Shown here one piece after another: positions 32,140 to 41,579 of a DNA stretch of 64,000 bases. Under the pieces are notes generated by a model, which was not told where the DNA came from, did not search any database, and saw only the letters and a list, made by a program, of their open reading frames with translations. The translations under genes were made by a program, and so were the position numbers. Within the stretch, counting starts at the first letter, position 1. Each line of letters opens with the position of its first letter. This DNA is from Stenogyne calaminthoides (taxonomy: Eukaryota > Streptophyta > Magnoliopsida > Lamiales > Lamiaceae): the NCBI GenBank assembly GCA_037126765.1, contig JBBCBC010000035.1, positions 2,480,001-2,544,000 of the forward strand, read 5' to 3'.

Positions 32140-33300
32140 TTACAGTGGTGAATCAGCTGGAGCTTGAGGAGAAGGAGATCTATCGGCTTGTGCTTCTTCC
32201 TCAGAATGATCTGGCGAGCTCTCAGCTTGAGGAGCCTGCCTTTCTGTTGCTTCACCTGATTTTTGAGGTGCAGCAAACTGTTCTGGCGCTCCTTCTTCAT
32301 CTGACTCATCTTCAAGCATCAGAGTCATGGGGGCTTGCTTCGCCTTCTTCGGCCTCTTCTCCTGGGCCTTCACCAGTTTTCTTTTCTTCTTCTTGGGGGC
32401 AGCTGGTGGGCCTTCTGGGGGTCCTTCACCAGCTTGGGCTGATTCGCCCTCATCTGGTGCAGAAGGAGTTGCCTTCTTGCCTTTTCCTTTCTTGGACTTT
32501 GGGGGGGTTGGCCGCATATCATCGTCTGGTGGCCCAAAAATGACTGAAGTGGCTGTGAGAAAGGACTTATAGGACTTCAGTCCATTTTGTTCCCATTTGG
32601 CCTTTGACATTTTATCTTGAAGGATAACTGCAACCTTGTTGAGATTGCTGATCTTCTTCTTCAGATATACTTGCCTCAACTCATCAACTCCAAATTTCTC
32701 ATGTTCTTGGAGCAAGATGACCTTCAGGAACCCGTGCCAATTGATGTTCTTCGCTTCATCAATTATTGCAGCCATGCTGTACAGTTTGACTGATGTAATA
32801 GCATCTGGGCTGAATGCAATACCCATTATTGTTTTTGACAATATGTCAAACAACAACCGGTATTTTCTCTTGAGCATTGGCCTGACAAAACCTGAAGTAT
32901 GATGTTTGTCAGCCTCTCTGAAGAGCTCTTTTCTGATCAGCTCGTCTTCGTTCTCCCTGTAATGAGCAGGCGAGATCCGTCCTTTGGGTAGGCTGAACAG
33001 ACGGGTTATATCATCATTCGACAGTCTGATTTCTTCGCCGGTGACTGTCGAAAGTAGCTCGTCTCCTGGAGCATCCGTATCCACTCTTAAATTCCTTAGG
33101 AATTCTAGTGCTTCATACTGCATCACTGGATTGCAGTGAGCAGCGCAAAATTTCTCAAGGCCTGCTTTTCGAAGAATTTGCACGACCTCCATGGATTCCG
33201 GATCCCGAGTGATATTGAACTGTACGAACTTATCATCCACAATCCTTGTTGCCAGTTCCGCATAGTTGCACATAATTTTGCCCATTCCGTGAGTGATCAT
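32140..33300 (-). CDS. Element C extra ORF, N-terminal part (386 aa)
   Basis: The longest intact frame in element C. It lies between RNase H and the 3' LTR in sense orientation, where Sireviruses carry an additional or env-like gene. Residues 1-260 look folded: mixed helix with ILRKAGLEKFCAAHCNPVMQ, EALEFLRNLRVD, VTGEEIRLSNDDITRLFSLP and FDILSKTIMGIAFSPDAI. The order 'FLRNL ... V.GEEI..S..DI..L..LP' recalls the plant 'putative plant transposon protein' domain, an identification from memory. Residues about 270-386 are low-complexity Pro/Lys/Glu (KSKKGKGKK, PKKKKRKL, a nuclear-localisation-like cluster) and acidic. No signal peptide or membrane segment is visible, so an envelope role is not supported. 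Start chosen at the first ATG, just after a plausible splice acceptor. Confidence 0.7.
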   Translation of the reverse strand: MITHGMGKIMCNYAELATRIVDDKFVQFNITRDPESMEVVQILRKAGLEKFCAAHCNPVMQYEALEFLRNLRVDTDAPGDELLSTVTGEEIRLSNDDITRLFSLPKGRISPAHYRENEDELIRKELFREADKHHTSGFVRPMLKRKYRLLFDILSKTIMGIAFSPDAITSVKLYSMAAIIDEAKNINWHGFLKVILLQEHEKFGVDELRQVYLKKKISNLNKVAVILQDKMSKAKWEQNGLKSYKSFLTATSVIFGPPDDDMRPTPPKSKKGKGKKATPSAPDEGESAQAGEGPPEGPPAAPKKKKRKLVKAQEKRPKKAKQAPMTLMLEDESDEEGAPEQFAAPQKSGEATERQAPQAESSPDHSEEEAQADRSPSPQAPADSPL

Positions 33301-33306
33301 CTTTAT

Positions 33307-33597
33307 CTGATAAGATAAATTCGGTTAAAGGGTTGTGCATTAATACAAATAATATCACACAAGCGGAAACTAAGAAACATAAATCATAACACAGTATAGA
33401 AACATTTAATATCAATGGATTTTATAAAGCTACATCAAATAAGCATAAATTACCAGATTCTGCTTTTCGGAAATATGATTTTGAAACTTAGGAAAACACT
33501 TTGAATTTGAGAGAAGTAATCTGGAGTTTTCAGAGAATAAATCGCAAGTTTTTGAAATGGAAAACTCTGATATGGTTTTTGATGAACTTTATAAAGA
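33307..33597 (-). promoter_or_regulatory. Possible promoter, leader and leader intron of the extra ORF
   Basis: On the minus strand, upstream of the ATG at 33300: a TATA-like TTTATAAAG (33589-33597); a leader-like A/C/T-rich stretch (about 33560-33454) without ATG after its start; a donor CTG|GTAATTTATG (intron from 33453); an AT-rich 147-base intron; and an acceptor TTATCTTATCAG ending at 33307, seven bases before the ATG. Each signal is weak alone; together they suggest the ORF may be expressed as its own spliced mRNA. Confidence 0.4.
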
Positions 33598-33599
33598 CG

Positions 33600-35470
33600 A
33601 GGAGGGAAAGAGAAGACACGATTTGGAAGATCAACCGTTTGAAAAGATTAAACGCTCCAGATTAAGCGGTTTTGATCGTAGGGTCAGGAAAAGCACGTAC
33701 GGGAAACTTTTGGATTTAAAAGCACGTTTAATGGCAGTTAATACATGTTCCCCCACGTCCGCATTAAATGATTTGCAGGGAATACGTCACAAGGATAATG
33801 GGTACAGTAAGGCAAATAATATCAGATAAGATCCGATAAATAAGCAAATAACAAGAGAAAGGAAAAGCGTATCTGGTTGACTGATATTGTAATCAGTCAA
33901 TACCACTTGTCCATGTTGATTTCACTTGTTGATCTTAGTATTCTGCCTAAGCCTTAAAATTTCCCAACTGATCCTTTTAGCTGATCTTCTTCGCTTGCAT
34001 CTGATCTGTTGAAGTTCCTGGCTCAACTGATCTTTCCTTGAATATGTCTGATTTCCCTTCTGATCCTCGTTGATCAGTTGAAGTTCCCCCTTCAACTGAT
34101 ATTTCTGTTTTACTCATAGACTGATGTATCTGATTTGTTGGAGTTTCAAGCTCAGCTGATCTTCCTCATCTGATCAGCTTCGTATGTATCAGATTTTGGT
34201 TGACCTAATCTGATTCTTCTCAGATCAAGTCAATTCTTGGGATAAGTGTTACCGCCAAAACTTAGTCTAGAATAGTAGTCTCTATTCCCTAAGTTGGCGT
34301 GATTTGACATGCGTAATTATCGTCTGAATCTTTCGATATGTCAATCCGCCGTAAATTTATCCAATTATCAGTCGCGTGATTCCTACACGCTGTCCTTTTG
34401 GTGCAGATTTCTCTAAAAGGTTTTGAGAACTTGTATTTGCATTTGCACCCTTGCTTGGCCTCTATAAATTGGACCAATTTTTTTACACAACATAACCCAT
34501 TCACCATACTTATCTTCTTTGTAGAATTATGTATTCTGGTGAACCCTTATTTCGGGTTAAACTTCCGGCAAACACCTTTACCCCTTTTTTAATGTCCCTT
34601 ATTGCTGTTTTCATCATCGTCAAAGATTTCACATACGATTGTTGCAAAGCTTCTCTACCACCATGGCGGCGGGCCTGCTGTTGCAACTGAGAAGACACTT
34701 CTCCTAACCGTATGCACCTTGTGTGTCTATCGTTATGACGTGACTACCATCAACAGACTTAGTCTGAAAATGAACGTGAGTTTGATATACGGTCTTGATC
34801 AGACAACAGCTGATCTTCGTATATCACCTCACCATTTAACAGCTGGAGAGCCCACTGACTCTTTCTTAGGGCTCCCGGCTTAAAAATCCTATCAAGGCCG
34901 CTCTCGCTCCATTTTTCTTGATCTTCAGCCTCTGCGAGCGCCTTGAATTTTTCCTTTTTAAAGCCTCTCTCACCCTTGTTAAGTGGGGGAAAATGAGAGC
35001 GTCAGATTTAAAATCTCTCTCTCTCCCTGCTCCACTCGGGTTAGGATGAGGGTTTAGGGTTATAGGTTTAGGGTTTTTGGTTATCACTTATGTACTGACC
35101 TCCGGGTCCTTTGTACTTGTATCTTGTAATGTAACCTGACCTTCAGGTCTTTATCAATGAAAAGTTCTATTATTCCATTGTTGTGTAAAATTCCTGTATC
35201 TTTATGCGATTTTAAGCTTTAATCTTGTGAATACCACTTGTAAAACTTGCTTGTTTGAATATCAGCTTAATCGACTCACAAAGATGTAAAATAACCCAAC
35301 TGATTTAATCATATATTCCTTTTAAATTGAGCGTTTCCTTTAATCTGATAGACCTTAAATCTGATCAGTTCCTTTAACTTGATAATCTTGTAAATCTGAT
35401 CGATTCCTCACATCAGTTCCTTGACTGATCTTCTGATCAGTTGAGATACCAAACTCAACTGATTCCTTTC
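33600..35470. other. Element C spacer between RNase H and extra ORF
   Basis: About 1.9 kb without pol homology. It has CTGATC/CAACTGATC repeats at 33880-34240 and 35280-35470. At 34463-34469 there is a plus-strand TATAAAT in a promoter-like context (CCTCTATAAATTGG), with a later ACCATGGCGG at 34660-34669. On the minus strand, AAACCCTAA-type telo-box words (35053-35059, 35067-35073) precede a GA-rich leader-like stretch. These look like pieces of cellular gene 5' regions, but no product can be assigned. Confidence 0.4.
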
Positions 35471-35477
35471 AATCTGG

Positions 35478-37300
35478 TTAGTCTCTTAACCAGCTGGTTC
35501 TGGCGATTATTCCGTCAAACATTTTAGGTGCACTTTCTCCAAGATCCAGAAGCCCTAGCTCATTGCATAATTCTCTGAATCTGATCTCAGCTAGTGGCTT
35601 GGTTAGAATATCATCTTTCTGTATATCAGTATGAATCTTTTCCAATCTGATATTCTTCTTTTCAACATGATCTCTTATAAAATGGTGTCTGACATCCACA
35701 TGCTTGCATCTTGTATGTAGAAGCGGGATTACGAGTGATTGCAATAAGACTATTATCATCGCGAGAAAATAGGTACATTGTTAGCTTCAATGTTATAATC
35801 CTCATTTCCGACTAAGCCAGAGCGATTTGGGAACAATGACTTCTTCTGACCATATATATTCGCTTCAATAGTAGATGTCATGAATCGATGTCCGCTTCTT
35901 TGAAAAACCACGAGATGGGTTTACTTCCTAAGAATCGACAAGTTCGAGGTGGATTTTTCGTCGATCTTGCAACCTCCATAATCAGAATTAGAATACCCAC
36001 TAAGCTCTAGATTATCATCGATGGGTAAAATAAACCAAGATTTACCGTCCTTCAGATACTTAAGAATCCGCTTAGTCGCTTCTAGGTGGCTTATCATTGG
36101 ATTTGCTGAACGAATCTAAAGCACATACACCTCATGCGAAAGTTATATCGGTTCTGTTTGGCGGTCGGGTATAGTAGAGATCAATGAGAGCCCTATATTC
36201 TTCCGATTTATTTTTCGACCATCCTCATCCGGATCCATCTTGAATCCGGTCATCATAGGAATTTTGGCTTCCTTATAATTTTGAACTCCAAACTTAGCCA
36301 ATAAATTCCTAGTGTACTTTGCTTGGCAGATGAATATCCCTTCTGTACTTTACTTTATTTGAAGACCCAGAAAGTAATTCATCTGACCCATCATGGACAT
36401 CTCGAACTTCCCTTGCATCAGTTTGCTGAATCTTTCACATAGACTCTTGTTAGGAGATCCGAAGATGATGACGTCCACGTAGATCTGAACCATCGAATAT
36501 CTTCTCCATCTTCTATTACGAATAAGGTTACATCCATTGTTCCTTTAGTGAACCCATTTGTCGATCAAGAACCGAGAGAGTGTATCATACCAAGCTCGAG
36601 GGGCTTGTTTCAGGCCATAAAGAGCTTTTCTTAAACGATACACTTGGTTGCCCTTTTCAAAGCCTGGAGGTTGTTCGACATAAACTTCCTCTGCTAGTAC
36701 CCCGTTTAAGAAAGCACTTTTTACGTCCATCTAATACACAGTAAACCCTCTGTGGGAAGCATATTCCAGAAACGGCCGAATGGCTTCTAAGCTGGCGGCC
36801 CGGTGCAAAGGTCTCATCATAATCAATTCTTCCGATTGTGAATACCCCTTAAGAACGAAGTCTTGCCTTATTTCGGTGATGACGTTTTCTCATCTCTCTT
36901 GTTCTTGAATACCCACTTCGTGCCAATAACATCTTGATGACTTGGTCTGTCTACTAGTTCCCAAACTTGATTTCAGTCGAACTGTTCCAGCTCTTCCTGC
37001 ATGGCTAGAATCCATCTTGCGTCTTGTAGAGCTTCCTCTATTGTTGTTGGTTCCTTCATAGACAGATAACAACAATACATGGCACTTTCACCAATCGATG
37101 TCTATTCTTAACTTTATCGGATGGGTCTCGATTATCGATCGGTTGGATGATTTGGTTATCCAGTCCTTACATTCAATTGCGTTGGTTTGGAGAACATCGT
37201 CCGTTTCTGATAAAATTTCATTACTAGCGATTGGGAGAGGTCTTTGAGTTATGATCCACTTGATAAGAACAAGTCTCGGTGATGTTGGACTCATCATGTC
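35478..37300 (-). pseudogene. Element C reverse transcriptase and RNase H
   Basis: Minus-strand pieces in order: RT entry (EEALQDARWILAMQEELEQF and VIGTKWVFKNKR, about 37060-36890), MDVKSAFLNGVLAEEVYVEQ through YGLKQAPRAWYD (36730-36545), a catalytic box reading QIYVDVIIFGS (about 36459-36491), and the RNase H end KHVDVRHHFIRDHVE ... DILTKPL (35700-35580). The YVDD box is YVDV: the second catalytic Asp codon reads GTC. Several frameshifts separate the pieces, and 35760-36440 is badly scrambled although still recognisable in patches. Confidence 0.85.
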
Positions 37301-37384
37301 TTCGATGTACGTTAAATGGGAACTTCAGATGTTCCCCCGAACCGGATGGTTCGATTGATCTTTATCTCACCATGTCGAACTTCT

Positions 37385-38534
37385 TCATCGGCAGATTGAT
37401 CGTACCTTAGGATCTGAATGATCTGGTGAATCAGCTAGATCTGGAATGTATACTGTTACAGTTTCTGATTCTTTTTCCTTGATCGTTAGCTGATCCATTT
37501 TCTGAACATCAGGTTCTTGTTGATCAGGTACATCTTGTTCTGCGGCAGGTTTCTCTTGTTCAGAAGATGCTTCATCAAAGACTACATGGGGTGTTTCTTC
37601 CACAAGTAGGGTTAAATCATTGTAAACCACGAAAGCCTTGCTAGATGAGGAATATCCTAGAAATATACCCTCATCTGACTTGGCCTCAAAAGTCTTCAAC
37701 TGACTCTTCCCATTGTTGTGTATGAAACACTTACACCCAAAAACATGGAAGTAATATACACGAGGTTTTCTGTCCTTCCACAGTTTATAGGGTGTTTTGT
37801 AGTGAGCCTTAGTCAGAAGACATCGGTTCTGAGTATGGCATGCGGTGTTGATTGCTTCTGCCCAGAAATGGCTTGGTATTGCATGTTCAGCTAACATCGT
37901 GCGAGCAGCTTCTTTGAGAGTTCTGTTCCTCCGTTAAATTTACTCCATTTTGTTGTGGCGTCCTTGCGGTGATGTTTCATCTTTGTATACCAAACTTAGA
38001 GCAAAAATCGATAATAAAGGAGTTCGTAAATTGCATACTTTTTATCGTCGATTTTTACTGGTTGACACCCTTCTCATTTTGTAATCTTTTTAGCAGCTCG
38101 GGTATCTTCGTTGTCGTCTCATTCTTCTTATGTAAGAATATAACCCAGGTAAACTTGGAATAGTCATCCACGATTACCAGAGTATATTTGCGTCCGTTGA
38201 GACTGACTGGTGTAACTGGTCCAAACAGATCCATAGGAGCGATTCGAAGATCTATTTGGATCTTTGGTCCGGGAATTCCTTTGAATGAAGCTTTGACCTG
38301 TTTTCCCTGCTGACATGCAGTACATGTCTGATCCTTTGAAAATACTTCATTCGGAAGTCCTTCCACTAGAGACATCCTTGCAATCTTATTAAGAGTTTTA
38401 AAGTTCAGATGGCTCATTCTTTTGTGCCAGAGCCAACTACTACTTTTGGAACTCTTGACAATCAGGCATGTATTTCTTGGGCAACTGTTCCAATCAGCTG
38501 TGTAGATCGCCCCTTTCCTTGAACCAGTTAACAA
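37385..38534 (-). pseudogene. Element C integrase
   Basis: 38534-38055 holds the zinc-binding HHCC region (H in LWHKRMSHLNFKTLNKIARM, then CTACQQGKQ) and the catalytic core start MDLFGPVTPVSLNGRKYTLV then IVDDYSKFTWVIFLHKK. 37897-37385 holds the C-terminal part (AIPSHFWAEAINTACHTQNR, VFGCKCFIHNN, EGIFLGYSSSSKAFVVYN). The segment between (37898-38054), which should carry the last catalytic Glu, is frameshifted. The tail is acidic, rich in E/Q/D. Confidence 0.88.
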
Positions 38535-38609
38535 AATCTGTTGAGTGGCTCGATTCTTGATAGTGCATTGATCAGTCGAGAACTCAACACTGAATCCGTT
38601 GTCGCAGAA

Positions 38610-38867
38610 TTATGAAACCGATAATAGGTTGTGCTTCGGACCTTCGACATACGAGACTCCAGTTACTTGTACATCATCATTCTCTAAGGTTCCGAATCCT
38701 TTGGTATAACCAAAGTTATCATCACCGAAGAGTACACGCGGGCCTTTCTGTTCTATGTAAGAGCTGAGGAGGTATTGGCTTCCAGTCATGTGCCTTGAGC
38801 ATCCACTATCGATGTACCAGATAGTTGCTTGCACACCTCCTTTGTTGGCGGACCACGCGAACTGCAA
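38610..38867 (-). pseudogene. Element C protease
   Basis: The minus-strand frame has the Copia active-site motif WYIDSGCSRHMTG, then RVLFGDDNFGYTKGFGTL and GPKHNLLSVS at the end, as in Sirevirus proteases. The Asp-Ser-Gly triad is intact. The piece is open over 85 codons but no longer joined in frame to gag or integrase. Confidence 0.88.
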
Positions 38868-38881
38868 TCGGATCGGGCTTT

Positions 38882-39412
38882 TTAGGTACCCCCTTTTGAA
38901 TTGGGTCCTGAGGGGTTAGACTTAGTTTTGGGGATCCATACAAACAGAGCACTTCTATTGTGATAAGTTAGATCAGAAGGCCTGATTTGTCTCCCATACC
39001 TGTCAACATAATTATACGTCTCTTTATATGCTTTCTGTTTTGTATGATTATTAGTGTGAACCTTGGATGAATTAGAAGATTTGGGATTTTTCTTTTCCGT
39101 TTGTCTTCTTCCTATCCAGTGTGGTTCAGGTGCAGCAACCCTAGATTTCTGATTATAGGGGTAGGTACGACTGCTACCATCAAAAGATTCATATCTTTTC
39201 GGCATAGATGGTTTTTGCAGTTTACCTGAAGCATGCTTATTAGGCAGCTGACCTTGATTGGGTCTCAGATTGTACATCCCTTTTACGAGTTGTCTTTTTC
39301 GATTCTCGATCTGTTGATTAGGTTGAGGTTTCTTGAAGAACGGGTTTTTGTTGATTCCTCGGTGATGCTTTACCGATTGGGGTCCATTTCGTTTCCCCAT
39401 ACGGTTAGGCAC
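38882..39412 (-). pseudogene. Element C gag C-terminal basic linker
   Basis: A 176-codon minus-strand frame, strongly basic and Asn/Gln/Pro-rich (NKNPFFKKPQPNQQIENRKR), ends with SALFVWIPKTKSNPSGP just before the protease. That 'W.PK ... GP' transition is typical of the gag-protease junction in Sireviruses. No zinc knuckle is in this piece. Confidence 0.65.
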
Positions 39413-39495
39413 CGCCTTTACCGCTCAACTAGTCCTTTTCCTTATTAGATACATGTTTGGCTTTTGGTGTATCTTTTGTTTTAAACTCGTCTCGA

Positions 39496-41460
39496 TTACA
39501 CCTTTTTGAGATGAATCGGTAGGGGCTTTTGAGGATGTGGAAGGGTTGTCATAGCCAAGTCCCTTCTTATTAATCGGTGTTGAAAATAGGCGTTCGTGTG
39601 TGAAGCGGTTTTAGATGATTTTGAAAAAACCTCTATTTTCTTACGCAGATTATCCTCAGATGATTTTAGACTTTTATGCTTTTGGAACAGCTCATCGAAC
39701 TTTGCTTGCGAGGATTTTGAAGTCATCGACTTTCTTTGTTTGTTAATTGCCGGTGATCTTTGATCTGCTTCTCCGATCGAAGCTTTAACCCGAGAATTTT
39801 AAATTCCTCGGTTGCCTTTCGGCGGTTTCGGTGATCTAAGTTCGGAGGCTTTACATAGATCATTTTCTTTAGCAAGGCGATTATTTACGGTCCTCGACTT
39901 ATCATTTTCGACTTCCACTATAGCATAAGTGTCTCTTTTGCATTGGAGAGATCCTCAAGCAATTGCTCGAGTAGAGCTGCAGTCAATCTCAAAGTGTGTG
40001 CTAATGATAGCAGGTGTAGAAGCGAGCGAAGCGAGTTTGGAGGTTACCTCAGATTGGTCTTCCACGGCCATCAAAGAGATCTCATCATCAATCAAGAGAA
40101 TATCGGATCTTCATTTTCATAGAAGTCAACAAAGACCTTCTTGTCGGGAAGAAGTCTTCTCTGAGAGGAGTATCCAGAGTCCTCGGAGAGGCGGATAGGA
40201 GTCGTCAATTCTCGGCGTATCAAGAACCATGGCTCTTTCGTCCTATAGCGTTGCTCTCTTACATTTCCTCTTTTCTTCCCTTTCTCTTGGCGTGTCGAAT
40301 GCAGGCGTCTGCGCTATAGTGACTGGCTTCTCCACCCGGTTGAAACACGCTCTTGATCCACCGAACCTTTCCTTCCGGGTGAATCACTCCGTCTGTATGA
40401 CCTATCGGTGACTTCCCTTTTCGATTGTAGTCCGAGGCTTCTTATATGCGATTGGTTATCTCTTCTTTCCTCGGTCGATTATCTCTTTTCCTTTCATCTA
40501 CGTGATCCTCGATCATCGGATCGGTTCTTTCGGAGATCATTGGGTGATCTCTATCTCTCCTCGGCTATGTTGATAGTCCTTATAAAATCTTCGATACTTA
40601 CCAAGTTGGACGTTTGACTTCTCAAGCTTTCTGGTAAGTAGAGCGATCTGTTCTGCCTGACTCATTTATTCCCAAACAGGTTCGTTGGCCTTCGTTCGCT
40701 CTTTGGTTGCCATAAAAGCAACTGATTTTGAAGTTGAGACTTCAGCTGGCACCTCATCTTCATTAGCTTGTCCTCTCTCAATCAAATCGAACTCGTGAGC
40801 TTTAAGGCTCAAGAACAAGCTACTTGGCTTCATTTTTGAAATGTCTTGGCAATCCTTGATCACCGTGACCTTCATATCCCACTTCTTGGTGAGAGACCTT
40901 AGGATTTTGTAGTTGATATCCTTATCAGACATCTCTCTACCAAGTTCTCGAAGCTTGTTTATAGACATTGTAATTCTTCCATCGAGTTCGTTGATGGTTT
41001 TGTTTAGGCAAACATCTTCAATTTTTGAACTTTACCGGTTAAACTTGTGTATTTATCGTCCTTTATCATTCATTTCCTCGATATCTCGGCCGAGTAGTAT
41101 CCACATTGCTTTCATGATTTGAGATACTTAATCTTTTCTTTGGTGACCTTATCCATTGTTTTCATGATAATATGCCTTGCGATAGTATCTAGAGTATGCG
41201 ATTTCCTTTCCTCTTGCATCCATTAAAAATTTGGGCTTTTTTTCGCAAAGACTTCGGGGCAAAGTCCGGATCTCCTCCGATTGCGGAGGTTGTCATAATA
41301 AATGATGATGGGTCCTCTTCGATGACTTCCATCATTACGCCAATCGACGAGCCTAGATGGTTGGACATATATATGGGCCTAATTGCATACTCATCGATTG
41401 AGAACTTGGCAGATCATGATACATACCGAGGTGTTATCCATCCGAAAGTGATTTTGGAAA
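39496..41460 (-). pseudogene. Element C gag core and coiled coil
   Basis: The core is at 40968-40666: DINYKILRSLTKKWDMKVTV, then IKDCQDISKMKPSSLFLSLK and AHEFDLIERG, the UBN2-type Copia gag helices. An upstream part is recognisable near 41400-41340 (DEYAIRPIYMSNHL), damaged at the usual Tyr-Trp-Lys site. A downstream Lys/Ser-rich helical stretch is at 39726-39496 (KFDELFQKHKSLKSSEDNLR). Between them (39727-40660) the frame is lost in heavily altered sequence. Confidence 0.75.
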
Positions 41461-41565
41461 ATGAATGAGTTTTAAAAACGGTTTCGAGATTAGTTGAGTT
41501 GACCACAAAGATTCTTCCTCAAGAATCGATGATACCGAGAGTCGATTGGTGCAGTAGAACCAACC

Positions 41566-41577
41566 GCTCTGATACCA
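41566..41577 (-). other. Primer binding site of element C
   Basis: The minus strand reads TGGTATCAGAGC, complementary to the 3' end of plant initiator tRNA-Met, two bases from the 5' LTR. Confidence 0.95.
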
Positions 41578-41579
41578 CT

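Noticed and set aside
32145..32572. Two plus-strand frames (132 and 81 codons)
   Set aside because: They lie opposite the 386-codon extra ORF of element C. Their Ser/Leu/Phe-rich composition is the complement of its Pro/Lys/Glu-rich tail.
30690..33300. Calling the extra ORF an envelope gene
   Set aside because: No signal peptide, transmembrane segment or glycoprotein-like cysteine pattern is visible; position alone is not enough.
33557..33829. A 90-codon plus-strand frame starting MENSDMVFDELYKDEEG
   Set aside because: It is antisense to the element and lies over the presumed promoter and leader of the extra ORF. It is hydrophilic and protein-like but has no recognisable domain; kept only as a possibility.
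35036..35080. TTTAGGG words suggesting an interstitial telomere repeat
   Set aside because: Only two exact copies with irregular spacing. They fit promoter telo-box words better than a telomeric tract.
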